DNA of 64,000 bases from Treponema sp. (lineage in GTDB: Bacteria > Spirochaetota > Spirochaetia > Treponematales > Treponemataceae), in contig JAKSTG010000002.1 in assembly GCA_024402695.1 (NCBI GenBank), forward strand, positions 62,001 to 126,000, written 5' to 3'. The notes beneath the pieces are model-generated. The model made no database searches. It was not told where the DNA came from and saw only the letters and a program-made list of their open reading frames with translations. Positions 35,001 through 42,202 of the stretch are shown piece after piece; within the stretch, counting starts at the first letter, position 1, and every line of letters begins with the position of its first letter. A program made the translations under genes and the position numbers.

Positions 35001-36691
35001 GCTTCTGTATTGATTCCTGAAAAATAAATATTTCGTTCAAGTTCATTGAGAGCTTCAATGAATTCATCGTGTGAACAAGTAGTACGAACATAATCGAATA
35101 CAGAGCCGTTTCCATCACCGATGTCATAGCGGCTTGGTTCATAACTAAATGTATCTTCTGGGTTGTTAGGATTTGGGATATTGAAGAACTTGAAGTTTGT
35201 CTTGTCGTAGCCGAACTGGATTCCCTTGTCTTCTTCTGGAAGTTTATCATCCCTTTCGAGGTCCCAGTAATTATCTGCCGAACCGTATTTTTCTTCTGCG
35301 TATTTTTTGCGGTTATGGAAATCAGAATCTGCTTTTGTAAGAAGGTCATTGAATTCTTTTACTGTATAAACCCTATTTTCCGAAGGGAAAATAGGACTTT
35401 CAGAAGAGAACATAACTACATAAGGTATTTTTTCTTCTTCATATTGTTTTTTAATTTTTTCCTGTATTGTATTGTAAAGTTCAGGTAGAAAATGATACTG
35501 AACATCACGATAATATGCTTCTTCGGGTGAGTACCATTTATTCTCTTTTACATGATTAGCTTTAGTAAGGTCAAATTCAGTAATTTTGTTAATGATTTCA
35601 GAATCACCTTTAATTATGGAATCCATAATTTCATCAACCATTGGTTTAAACCAGGTATTGTAACGTTTGGCTTTTCCTTCAATAGAGCTTCCGTTTTCTT
35701 TTTCTTCATCAGTAAGAGTGAGGAATGATTCACGGATTATATCTCCAAATTTTGCTTTTGCATTATTTACTTCATCCGGATATATATTTCCATCTGTTGT
35801 ATTGAAAGGGAATTCTGCTTCCATTTCACGAAGACCATTTGCTCTTTCCATGTCTTCTGCTTCAGAGTCAAGCCGGGCAATTTCTTCATTCATTTCACGA
35901 CTTTCTGCTTCATCTCTTGCCTGTTCTACTCCGTTATCGTGTTCTTCCCAGTACTTTTGAACATTTTTAATTGCCTCGTCATATCTTTCAGCTTCAACGG
36001 CTTCTACTTTTGCCTGGAGAACTGCCCAGTTAGTTGCTTTCCAATCTGAAAGATTTGATTCAGGATAAAGATTTTTGATGATAATTTTTGCGACTTCACG
36101 AATATCTTCTTTTTCTTTTGTTGATGGAACATCATCGCCTACTCCACCATCAATTTCTCTATAGTCTTTTGTGTAAGATGTATAGTCCCATCCATATTCA
36201 TCATCCTGTTGAATATGAATATAATCTCCGTTTATTTTATTCTGAATTGCAATTTCCAAAGCATTTGAATTAAATGTATCAAGGAAGCCTTTATTTAATT
36301 CTTCCTGAGAGATATTTTCGATTGCTTTTGAAAAAGCTTCCTGTACTGCATCTTCACCGTATATTTCATCAAGTTTTGCAATAACCTCTTCTAACGGAGC
36401 TCCATTCTGAATAAGTACAATGAGTTCATCTTTAATGCTGTTTTCAGTAATAATTGTTACTTCAGGTTCTACAGGATCCGGGAAATAAGTTTCTTTGATA
36501 TGATTTGCAAAATTCTGACTGTTTTCTGCTGCGGTGTTTTTGGGATACCATACATTGTGATTTCTTGAATAGATCCAACCTTCTTTTTTAAGTTCATTTC
36601 GGATTTCCTCTGAAGGTTTTCCAGTAAAACGAATATTTGCTCTTTTAAACTGTTCACTGTTTATGATTTCCATTGTTACATTTTCTGCCAT
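29048..36691 (-). CDS. Giant polyvalent protein: metallopeptidase, DnaQ exonuclease, ComM-like AAA+, RadC/JAB (2,547 aa)
   Basis: A second polyvalent ICE protein. By residue: 10-70, the small N-terminal domain shared with the neighbouring giant (KPSEEIRNELKKEGW..NHNVWYPKN); about 80-125, a helical unit also encoded by the small upstream gene; about 900-930, zinc-metallopeptidase motif HEYTH; about 1195-1370, DEDD 3'-5' exonuclease (VFDTETTG, SYNGIFDVGFLE, AHDSLGDT); about 1520-2050, a ComM/YifB-type protein with an S5-like N-terminus (FEGSIIEVETDMRPG), Walker A GAPGCGKT near 1742 and FMDEAAEF; about 2110-2260, RadC/JAB with AVHNHPSG near 2187. A coiled coil ends it. I chose ATG 36691 (MAENVTME), which follows the small gene's stop by one base and has a GGAG site; an in-frame start at 36733 lies inside that gene. 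Confidence 0.87.
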   Translation of the reverse strand: MAENVTMEIINSEQFKRANIRFTGKPSEEIRNELKKEGWIYSRNHNVWYPKNTAAENSQNFANHIKETYFPDPVEPEVTIITENSIKDELIVLIQNGAPLEEVIAKLDEIYGEDAVQEAFSKAIENISQEELNKGFLDTFNSNALEIAIQNKINGDYIHIQQDDEYGWDYTSYTKDYREIDGGVGDDVPSTKEKEDIREVAKIIIKNLYPESNLSDWKATNWAVLQAKVEAVEAERYDEAIKNVQKYWEEHDNGVEQARDEAESREMNEEIARLDSEAEDMERANGLREMEAEFPFNTTDGNIYPDEVNNAKAKFGDIIRESFLTLTDEEKENGSSIEGKAKRYNTWFKPMVDEIMDSIIKGDSEIINKITEFDLTKANHVKENKWYSPEEAYYRDVQYHFLPELYNTIQEKIKKQYEEEKIPYVVMFSSESPIFPSENRVYTVKEFNDLLTKADSDFHNRKKYAEEKYGSADNYWDLERDDKLPEEDKGIQFGYDKTNFKFFNIPNPNNPEDTFSYEPSRYDIGDGNGSVFDYVRTTCSHDEFIEALNELERNIYFSGINTEAKLFVRNAISKESNVLKTNLTEKMEALNKAQEEYKELHKKWLIEASEAERVDEKLKVALDEIKETYDSSIKNIYTTVLNEYPFEAGNVSESEFLKFTANEVKSMVVSELFLPSRDAQKAMNAEDYKAYNSVDWAKLRRIWEKFPAPVNMTSYVESILQDSCNEKGLSVQEKENTISNEQVFAWNVEIDSNDWLRVRTVLTNEMVNKLHLENTEPSVRKYTAVVDFNSQGKLQYFVMQSEYLDGTVISDDLNISIETASEELGIDIFEDAKRFAHAQTFEDFKFAEHSSPFSYTNEILDKIRAAGFEVITDKEKFERILEQEERIQKMTLENGLTYGFVHNGKIYLNPEIINSNAAVHEYTHLWDAYTQKTNPELWNKGLEIFKDTKYWNEVISDPNYQDIKDDENLVLSEIHARIQGDIAEQVLNRIAELDGDETKLNAIDWDQEVMEFISSSLDLPVELKNSEELKNFLTMPLKDLVDEKNISVPISFNYEDFTKERYEKFVQGYNTSLAVGRDGDGEWYGRIKSGKVHTDIHIRDNGIALEHYYPKDDSLYGEYNGVNGSFAYECYPGFLLREEALKDIDITNCSYEEFISFISKECIDSMRDNEEVFEAAKGPLVSWEDYATEKARLSKIIVFDTETTGITPGQDELLQVSIIDGNGKTLFNNYVKPEHKTEWQNAQAINGISPETVKDAASIKEYIPELQKIFDNADVLVSYNGIFDVGFLEAAGIKIGSNKPHLDVMKAFAPVFSEKTDHPRSIDGYKYKKLSEAGAYYNFDYKAHDSLGDTTVTLEVAKRIYGNSLERLTEAEMEKYSANSVNERKPYNFFVNDTANLDLGIGAEFDAITGLTAEKAALKYAELKDKGFSPYIGINIPGDFIFDDKEGQGAGIFTEIEGRPSFYIGDHFVKGLKINNDHAKNVIAAYKELYENVDKYILDVERPGFLFEKEAELNVPIKPIRVFSFSPFGFEGSIIEVETDMRPGIQAYDIVGLADSAVKESRERIWAALRNSGIGIPSERILQSLSPADIKKDSPLDLSMALGIMSQTTQYPVNESVLALGELELSGKIRPVRGARAAVTSAKSYGITNVICDPVTAELIKDIEGINILTAEDLNEVNEKLLNPESFEMNVPVIENTEEVKFNEEYLEDYKEALENLPMEGHFETVRAIQIAVAGKHNILATGAPGCGKTLLTQTLMPVLTPKLTKDEAQSIARINSLAGLDSPKRDNLIPPFRMPHQTATIEGICGGGPNCRPGEISLAHQGTLFMDEAAEFRTSVIQMLRVPLESKSITLSRAGRSTVYPAGFQLAMAMNPCPCGNLHSDGKICLDSARSIEQYWKKISDPLLDRIEIKTFVQKDENDKRKMSIDELKKQIATAYEIQRKRGVYNNQMTPEQIQQYCKLDEESQEFLNKREDLFTPRGRANLLKLSLTIANMDGREEIHINDIKEAHELSAPVFEKPNKFVYIPEENKKTISEEVSHTQISQGELDLEPFDDKFITSDDVIAAKNEKDRIVQPILNGEKSGMWKAFEDFDEHGVFDIRGKELALTKTNRISETGYKQLQAAMNIYRDKRFETFRYVLVDRHTGEITDQLAISSHLPNVCAVSDKGDDTLKKIISRAEEKDCLVVAVHNHPSGNTKESTYDVETTDSLRKSLKRSDGLERFAGHIILDHDSFNLYTPRKGWHTVESINQEEDKLEKKNNPEWTKSEIDSATSLISLAKTLNDTYNWNDDFIPVVFTNADNRISGVQYYHKDYFSKDPDIIREDFQFEAMGVGAVSAFPVVTEHLMNKLIPEDRSKLVSTMKALVEDNVITDCALSDSTVSEKFSIPAGKSYYESFIKKEDRKNDIQSTWDAKVDPHLFPPASSNDPQDVGESIRNLKTTNSELEKKLVVAEKTIVLQQEEIKKQQYIRTKDVTITLPVRDENNSLVKNQDGTTKKIKIHCPKGIEAKLSQMAFQIEELQKENTRLKNLYQSKSVRPNFEDAGQDMN

Positions 36692-36692
36692 T

Positions 36693-36851
36693 TTATTTTG
36701 TCTCCATTGTTTTTTTGATTGATTCAGCACCATATACAGAAATGAGCTTTGTCATAATTTCTTCAAGAGGTGTATCTTCCTGAAGCATAATTACTAATTC
36801 CTGTTTTGCTTCTTTCATCTGTGTAAGATTTATTTTTTCTTTAAGTTCCAT
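36693..36851 (-). CDS. Small helical protein (52 aa), paralogue of a unit in the adjacent giant
   Basis: Reads MELKEKINLTQMKEAKQELV... with a GGAG ribosome-binding site and a stop one base from the start of the giant gene, so the two are translationally coupled. Its segment LVIMLQEDTPLEEIMTKLIS aligns with LIVLIQNGAPLEEVIAKLDE at about residues 88-107 of the giant, followed in both by (V/I)YG. It therefore looks like a stand-alone copy of that unit. Function unknown. Confidence 0.65.
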   Translation of the reverse strand: MELKEKINLTQMKEAKQELVIMLQEDTPLEEIMTKLISVYGAESIKKTMETK

Positions 36852-36864
36852 TTTCTAAATCTCC

Positions 36865-38562
36865 TTACATTTCAATTCCATTGGAATTATTTAATTTTTT
36901 GTTTATTGATTTATTTTGTGATAGGTCTTGAATTTTTTGATTTGCTTCGTCCAGTTTTATAACTGCATTAGGAAAAGCATTTAAAAGACCTTTTTTTATT
37001 TCTCTATCCTGTCCATTTACTTTTATAGAACATTGTCCATACAGTAACTGGTTCTGCTTTTTTATGATCTCTTTTTGTTCTTTATCTTGATTGGAAAGTT
37101 CTGTGATTCGTTTATTATCTTTTTCAGCTTTTTCAACCCAAATGTTAATTTCTTTATTTTTAAGATTTAATTCTTTTATGTTTGCTTTTAATAATTTTGT
37201 TTGATTTGTATTTATTTGTTCTAAATAGAGTTCTTTATTTGGGGAGTAGAATTCTTTGTCATAAGTCTTATCTGTAAAATAACCTGTTTGTAACCAATCT
37301 TGTAATCCATTAAGTATTCCATTCTGTTTTTCTTTTGAGAGATTTTTCGAATTGTAGACATATTCTGCTAAATATGAATTCTTATCTCCATGAAAATGAG
37401 TGGAAGATAATTTAATTACAATACTGGTTTCATTTGGTCTATATTTTGCATGGATAGCATTTGCACTATGATTTGAAATTCTTAAATTATATTGTTCAGT
37501 ATCAATATAATGTCTTACTGTATGTGATTTTTCTTCTGAGATATGCATTATATTTTGTATTTCTGATAAAAAATCTTCGGCTGTTAATTCTTCATTAGAT
37601 TTTAATTTTTCTAATTGATTTATTGCTTCTTGACTTTTATTCCCAGAAAAATTATCTTTAAGAAGTCCTATTGTGTTACCTAACTGTAGTATATTTTCAG
37701 TAGAGGATTCGTAGGACATTTTTTTTTGTTCATTATTTAAATTATTAATGATTACTTTTTCTTCTTTTTCTGTATTTTCGTTTTGTAAAAGGTCATTTTC
37801 TTCTTGTAATGGAAACGGGTTTTCTGTTTCATTTTTTCCGTAAGTATTTTTTTTTGAGTTTGTAGTTTTTTCTATATCTTCAAAATCATTTAGAACGTGT
37901 TGAATTTCGAGTTCTTCTTCTAAATCTTCATTATAGACTTTCCAACCTTCGTTTGGTTTTTCATTCTGCATTTTCTTTGCAATAATATCTGCTTCATTCA
38001 TAGTAAGATTTCGGGCTGCTGTATCGGCAAATTCATTTGCAACAAACCAGTTACTTTTTAATGCAGTAGATATTGCTATTTTTCCATAACGAGAATCTAT
38101 TTGTTCTTCTTCTTTAAGAGTTTCTCGGATTATACGTTCTTTTTCTAATTTATTTTTACGAATTTCTTCGGGATTATACCCAAGTTGATTAATGTTAATT
38201 TCAAAATCAAGGTTTCTTTCATCTTCTTTCAACACATTGGTCAAAACATAATTGATTGAGGCATTGGGATTTTTATCCTGAAAAGCACCAATATCTTTAG
38301 TAATATCTATAATTTTATGGTTTTTATATACTTCACTGAAATGCTGATCATCAGAATTAGCAATTGTAATTAAAAGACCTCTTTTTGTTGGTAATGCAAG
38401 GACAGCTCCATGTTCACCAGCTTGTTTTTCGAGTTTTTCTAATTCTTGCCAATCGTTTGTTTTTGGCTTAATAAAAAAATAAGAATAATTTCCGGCAATT
38501 GGAGCCTTATCATTTCTTTTAAGTGGGACTGTATCAGGATAAACACCTTTTTCGTTATACAT
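36865..38562 (-). CDS. Large ICE protein of unknown function (565 aa)
   Basis: No family is recognised. The N-terminal 100 residues look globular (GVYPDTVPLKRNDKAPIAG, HGAVLALPTKRGLLITIA), the middle is acidic and Asn/Glu-rich, residues about 350-450 look globular again (HTVRHYIDTEQYNLRISNHSANAIHAKY), and the C-terminal 130 residues form a coiled coil (KANIKELNLKNKEINIWVEK). It lacks a signal peptide. It lies 13 bases upstream of the small gene and is probably part of the same leftward transcript as the giants. A polyvalent-type accessory is plausible. Confidence 0.6.
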   Translation of the reverse strand: MYNEKGVYPDTVPLKRNDKAPIAGNYSYFFIKPKTNDWQELEKLEKQAGEHGAVLALPTKRGLLITIANSDDQHFSEVYKNHKIIDITKDIGAFQDKNPNASINYVLTNVLKEDERNLDFEININQLGYNPEEIRKNKLEKERIIRETLKEEEQIDSRYGKIAISTALKSNWFVANEFADTAARNLTMNEADIIAKKMQNEKPNEGWKVYNEDLEEELEIQHVLNDFEDIEKTTNSKKNTYGKNETENPFPLQEENDLLQNENTEKEEKVIINNLNNEQKKMSYESSTENILQLGNTIGLLKDNFSGNKSQEAINQLEKLKSNEELTAEDFLSEIQNIMHISEEKSHTVRHYIDTEQYNLRISNHSANAIHAKYRPNETSIVIKLSSTHFHGDKNSYLAEYVYNSKNLSKEKQNGILNGLQDWLQTGYFTDKTYDKEFYSPNKELYLEQINTNQTKLLKANIKELNLKNKEINIWVEKAEKDNKRITELSNQDKEQKEIIKKQNQLLYGQCSIKVNGQDREIKKGLLNAFPNAVIKLDEANQKIQDLSQNKSINKKLNNSNGIEM

Positions 38563-38588
38563 ATAAATACCTTCATTTATGATTGAAA

Positions 38589-38636
38589 TAAAAAAGAACC
38601 TATACCTTTGAGCTGATTAGATTCAAAGGTATAGGT
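38589..38636 (-). terminator. Intrinsic terminator after the ArdC-like gene
   Basis: A perfect 14-bp stem (ACCTATACCTTTGA at 38598-38611, TCAAAGGTATAGGT at 38623-38636) is followed on the minus strand by TTCTTTTTTATTT. It would partly insulate the ArdC-like gene from the genes further left. Confidence 0.85.
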
Positions 38637-38644
38637 ATGCGGTT

Positions 38645-39757
38645 TTAGAAACTGATTGCGTCTACTGTCTGTTCTGGTCTTTCGTGTTCGAGAGTTCTTT
38701 CTTTGTTCTGCCCTCTCTGCTGTTCGTATGATTTTGAACGAAATTCGCTTAAAACAGATTTGCAACGTTCTGAACATTCAGCACCAAAAGTCTGAAGGTA
38801 ATTGAAATTGTTTTTATCCATTTCTGCCTGGACATTCTGTGAAATTGATTTCTGAACTGCTTCCTGGCTTTCTTTGTCTGTTACAAAAGCAGCTCCAATT
38901 TCACAAGCAGCCAGATATTTACCAAGGTAATCAACCGGGCTTGTTGTATTGGTTGCATCAATTACAGGGGTATCTTTCTTTTTTTCTGCCTGGAATTTTT
39001 CAAAATTTTCAAGCTCTTTTACAGCTCTTCCTTTCTGCTGGTCCAGAGTTGGAATTGCCTGACCTTCCGGCATGATAGCATTCAGTTTTTCCTGTTCCTG
39101 CGGCTGAATTGATTTTTCTTTGTAAGAATTTACATCTCCGTTTGTTACTGAAAGAAATTCGATTGCTTTTTTGTGCTCATAAGCGATTACAGTAAGGTAA
39201 TTATCTTTCTGTTCTGGAGTTGCTTTTTCGCTATGATACATAGCACGATATTTGTTGATTTTCTGGAAACGATCTGCGTTAAGTTTTGCCAGGGCAATTT
39301 CTCCTTTTGGAGAACGCGGCTTGTTGTTTTCGTCAAAGCTGAAACAGTCTGCTACTGGGAATTCTTTGAATACGTTTGGTTTGTATTTTCCATTTTCATC
39401 TTTACTTGGTGGAATAGTAATATCCAGGTTTCGGGCATCTTTCTTTATACGGATTCCGATTCGGTTTGCCTGATCAAAAGTCATTACTTCCCGACCTTTG
39501 ATATTTTCTTTTTCAAAGAAATTCTGCAAAAGAATCTGATTGGAACCTTTAATTACCGTTCCTGTAATTGCATTACTAATTGGGGGTTTTGTTGAAATTA
39601 CGACTTTTCCGTCTTTTTCGTCTCCGCCAAGGTAAACAGCTGTTCCATTTACATTGTCGTCATGGAAGGAATGGCAGTTTGCTTTAACTGCAACTGTGTG
39701 CCAGTTTTCTTTAGGTACAGTAGTGCCGTTTGCTGATGTATTAACATCATCACTCAT
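38645..39757 (-). CDS. ArdC-like anti-restriction protein (probable)
   Basis: A 370-residue soluble protein. Residues about 65-150 resemble the ArdC N-terminal ssDNA-binding domain: KGSNQILLQNFFEKENIKGRE, then VMTFDQANRIGIRIKKDA, matching the family pattern of an asparagine-rich start, a TF-Q-A-x-x-G step and a basic strand. The C-terminal metallopeptidase motif of full ArdC is absent; a Gln/Glu-rich helical region replaces it. ArdC protects incoming DNA from host restriction. It heads the leftward group with a GGAG site and faces a divergent operon. The call is by pattern only. Confidence 0.5.
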   Translation of the reverse strand: MSDDVNTSANGTTVPKENWHTVAVKANCHSFHDDNVNGTAVYLGGDEKDGKVVISTKPPISNAITGTVIKGSNQILLQNFFEKENIKGREVMTFDQANRIGIRIKKDARNLDITIPPSKDENGKYKPNVFKEFPVADCFSFDENNKPRSPKGEIALAKLNADRFQKINKYRAMYHSEKATPEQKDNYLTVIAYEHKKAIEFLSVTNGDVNSYKEKSIQPQEQEKLNAIMPEGQAIPTLDQQKGRAVKELENFEKFQAEKKKDTPVIDATNTTSPVDYLGKYLAACEIGAAFVTDKESQEAVQKSISQNVQAEMDKNNFNYLQTFGAECSERCKSVLSEFRSKSYEQQRGQNKERTLEHERPEQTVDAISF

Positions 39758-39822
39758 AATAATCTCCTTAGCACTCTGTACCTTAATAATATTACTAACT
39801 TGTTGTTTTGTAAACCTTATAA

Positions 39823-39828
39823 TATAAT
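39823..39828 (+). promoter_or_regulatory. -10 box of the rightward ICE operon
   Basis: TATAAT at 39823-39828 (overlapping a second copy at 39818-39823) lies 6 bases before the GTG start at 39835, again a leaderless arrangement. The 77-bp gap 39758-39834 is the divergent promoter region. Confidence 0.5.
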
Positions 39829-39834
39829 TATTTT

Positions 39835-40311
39835 GTGATTTCGATTTTGATTCCTGATAATAACAATTACTTTAAAACTTATGCAGAAGGCGTTTTTTTA
39901 CACCGTCAGATATTTGCCGACCAGGTTGAAATTACTCTTGATGATAACTATTGTTTTTCGCTTTATTATACCTTCCCTCACCATTCAAGAGTTTATATTT
40001 GTTGTTCTACCTCTATCTGCCAAACTAATACTCTTGAAATATACAATGTAAATAAGAGATTTTCTGTTATTGCAAAAATCGAAGGAAGACGAAGTTTTGA
40101 CCGATACAAAAATGCTATGAATTATTTAAATAAAGTTACTAAAGGTGAAGTTTATAAACTTCCAGTTCAGTTTTTCTGGCAGCTCTGTTATCTTTGTCAG
40201 AGAGGCTTAAACAGTAACTGGAATTTAGAAATGCTTGTGAAAAAATATAAATTTGATATTACGTATGATAAGGAGTTGTTATGTATTCAAGAGAACACCT
40301 TAGAGCTTTAG
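39835..40311 (+). CDS. ICE protein of unknown function (158 aa)
   Basis: A GTG-started, Tyr- and Cys-rich soluble protein (NNNYFKTYAEGVFLHRQIF, YICCSTSICQTNTLEIYNVNKRF). No family recognised. It overlaps the next gene by 31 bases, so the two are coupled. It begins the rightward operon 39835-42148. Confidence 0.55.
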   Translation: MISILIPDNNNYFKTYAEGVFLHRQIFADQVEITLDDNYCFSLYYTFPHHSRVYICCSTSICQTNTLEIYNVNKRFSVIAKIEGRRSFDRYKNAMNYLNKVTKGEVYKLPVQFFWQLCYLCQRGLNSNWNLEMLVKKYKFDITYDKELLCIQENTLEL

Positions 40312-40949
40312 GAATCAATAATATATATTTTAAGAACTTTGGTGGAATTACAGAAATTATTCATATAATCAGTTTAAATAATTTTACCACAACTGTTTCC
40401 AGTGGAGGAAACCTAGGAGAAAAAGGGGTCCTGGTTATAGAAACAGAAGAAATGAAAATTGAAATATTTGTTTCTGTAATTAAAGACTTTTCTGAAATAA
40501 ATACATTCACACTTTTTCATGAAGATCCTTTTCCGGAATATTTTCAAAATAAGGTAAATAGTTTAAACAGTATTCTTTCATCTTCTGAAAAGAGAAAAGA
40601 ATTTCGTTATGAAGTTGGACTTAAGAACTGGCAGAAATTTGGATTAAAAAAACCTGAATGTGCATTTATCGACGGAAATTATATAACAAAAACGATCATA
40701 AATAACGTTTCGATACATGGAGCACTTCTTACAGGAGCTCGTTCCCATACTTTAATCGGGGAAAAAGTTATTTTTACTTGTAATTTTGATGAAATAATTA
40801 AATTACAGAGTATTTTAATTAACAGTTCAGCTTGCGGAAACGGTTATTTCCGTTATTCATTGCGGTTCCTGGAACCGCTTTCTTTGACTTGGTGTAATCA
40901 CGTTCTTAATTATGGCGATTATTTGGATAATACATTAGACTATGAATAA
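40281..40949 (+). CDS. PilZ-like protein on the ICE (222 aa)
   Basis: Residues about 120-215 have a PilZ-like layout with NNVSIHGALL matching the (D/N)xSxxG c-di-GMP motif, then strands (EKVIFTCNFDEIIKLQSIL, FRYSLRFLEPL). The upstream RxxxR motif is not evident, so ligand binding is doubtful. The N-terminal half resembles a YcgR-N-type beta domain. It may tie conjugation or surface behaviour to host c-di-GMP. AAGGAG lies before the ATG. Confidence 0.5.
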   Translation: MYSREHLRALGINNIYFKNFGGITEIIHIISLNNFTTTVSSGGNLGEKGVLVIETEEMKIEIFVSVIKDFSEINTFTLFHEDPFPEYFQNKVNSLNSILSSSEKRKEFRYEVGLKNWQKFGLKKPECAFIDGNYITKTIINNVSIHGALLTGARSHTLIGEKVIFTCNFDEIIKLQSILINSSACGNGYFRYSLRFLEPLSLTWCNHVLNYGDYLDNTLDYE

Positions 40950-40964
40950 GAGTGTTGTGTTATT

Positions 40965-41459
40965 ATGCATAAATTGTATTGTCCAAAAGAAGACTTATCT
41001 GTAGGGCAGTTATTTCTCCTGGATATTTGTGACCAAAGAAAAATTACAGAATTCTGGCGCAATAATCTGGAAAAAGAAACTGACCTTTCAAAGTTAATGA
41101 AAATTGCAACTGGGTTTGTTCAATATCCTACTTTAAAATTAATTTACTGTATGAGTAAATTTGTTTTCCCTGCAAAATGGTTTTATAAACCTGAAGAATA
41201 TGAACAGAAATATAAAAAAATTTCTGAAAATACTTTTCAATTTACAGAAAATTTTCGAGAAAGCATAAATTATAAAATCATTGAAAATATGTTCAATGAA
41301 AAGAAATTGTGGAAATATTGTGAAGACCGTTATGGAGAAAAAAGTAAAAATAAATATGTTATTCTTTACAATTTTTTAAATGGTAGAAATAAAATATCTG
41401 CTAAACAGATTAAGGAACTAGAATCAGATTTTCCTGTTGAAAACTGGTTTATAAAATAA
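40965..41459 (+). CDS. ICE protein of unknown function (164 aa)
   Basis: A basic, mostly helical protein (MHKLYCPKEDLSVGQLFLLD..., ending SAKQIKELESDFPVENWFIK). No signal peptide or membrane span is seen. It is the third gene of the rightward operon, 15 bases after the PilZ-like gene. I recognise no family. Confidence 0.55.
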   Translation: MHKLYCPKEDLSVGQLFLLDICDQRKITEFWRNNLEKETDLSKLMKIATGFVQYPTLKLIYCMSKFVFPAKWFYKPEEYEQKYKKISENTFQFTENFRESINYKIIENMFNEKKLWKYCEDRYGEKSKNKYVILYNFLNGRNKISAKQIKELESDFPVENWFIK

Positions 41460-41488
41460 TTATATTAAATGTATAGGAGAAAAAAAAT

Positions 41489-42148
41489 ATGAAAAAAATC
41501 TTTAAGAGTTTTCTTTTTGCTTTGGTAATCGGTTTGTTTGCATCCTGCCAGAATCCTTCAAGCGGCGGTAGTTCTGTATCCTTCTCATCTGGATGGTGGA
41601 AGTTTGCTACTGATAACAGTACAGTCTATTTAAATTATGACAATTCTAAAAACATTATCAGAGCCGGAAGCCCGGATCAGGAATATGCAGCTTCAATTGT
41701 GGAAAACATGAATAAGGGTGAAAGCTTTTCATGGGATATGTGTCTTAAGAATGCAACTGATGCAAGAATGATATTCGAAAAAGTTGAATATGCCAATTTA
41801 CCGGAATGGGCAAAAAAGATTACCCAGGCAAATATTTCTATTTTGTATGGTGAATATAGATTTGACGAGAAAATTACTTGTGAAAAACTTTATTATTATG
41901 AAGGTCCTCATATACTTAAAACTTTTACTTTGGGGAAACAGATAAATACCAATACTAATAGTTCTATATATTATTATGATATTAAAAAGGATTGTTCTTA
42001 TGTTCCATCTATTTTCTGGGAAATATTAGATAATGGAAATATTTATATTGATTTTGGTGTTGATACCAAATTTTCTTTTGACGGGAAAAAGATTATTTTT
42101 GAAGATTTTCTTGGGCAGAAAAATGTTTCTGCAACAAAAATTAAATAA
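41489..42148 (+). CDS. ICE lipoprotein (219 aa)
   Basis: A lipoprotein signal is clear (FLFALVIGLFASC, Cys20), followed by a Gly/Ser linker and a beta-rich domain with many aromatic residues (SGWWKFATDNSTVYLNYD, YRFDEKITCEKLYYYEGPH). It is the last gene of the rightward operon. On a conjugative element, surface lipoproteins can act in entry exclusion or mating contact, but this is inference. AGGAG lies 8 bases before the ATG. Confidence 0.65.
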   Translation: MKKIFKSFLFALVIGLFASCQNPSSGGSSVSFSSGWWKFATDNSTVYLNYDNSKNIIRAGSPDQEYAASIVENMNKGESFSWDMCLKNATDARMIFEKVEYANLPEWAKKITQANISILYGEYRFDEKITCEKLYYYEGPHILKTFTLGKQINTNTNSSIYYYDIKKDCSYVPSIFWEILDNGNIYIDFGVDTKFSFDGKKIIFEDFLGQKNVSATKIK

Positions 42149-42169
42149 TTTTTTCATCTGATAATAGAA

Positions 42170-42202
42170 AGACCAGGGAGTTTTCATCCCTGGTCTTTTT
42201 TT
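42170..42202 (+). terminator. Intrinsic terminator of the rightward ICE operon
   Basis: AGACCAGGGA (42170-42179) and TCCCTGGTCT (42187-42196) pair across 7 nt, followed by eight T residues. It lies at the convergence with the Ig-repeat gene. Confidence 0.88.
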
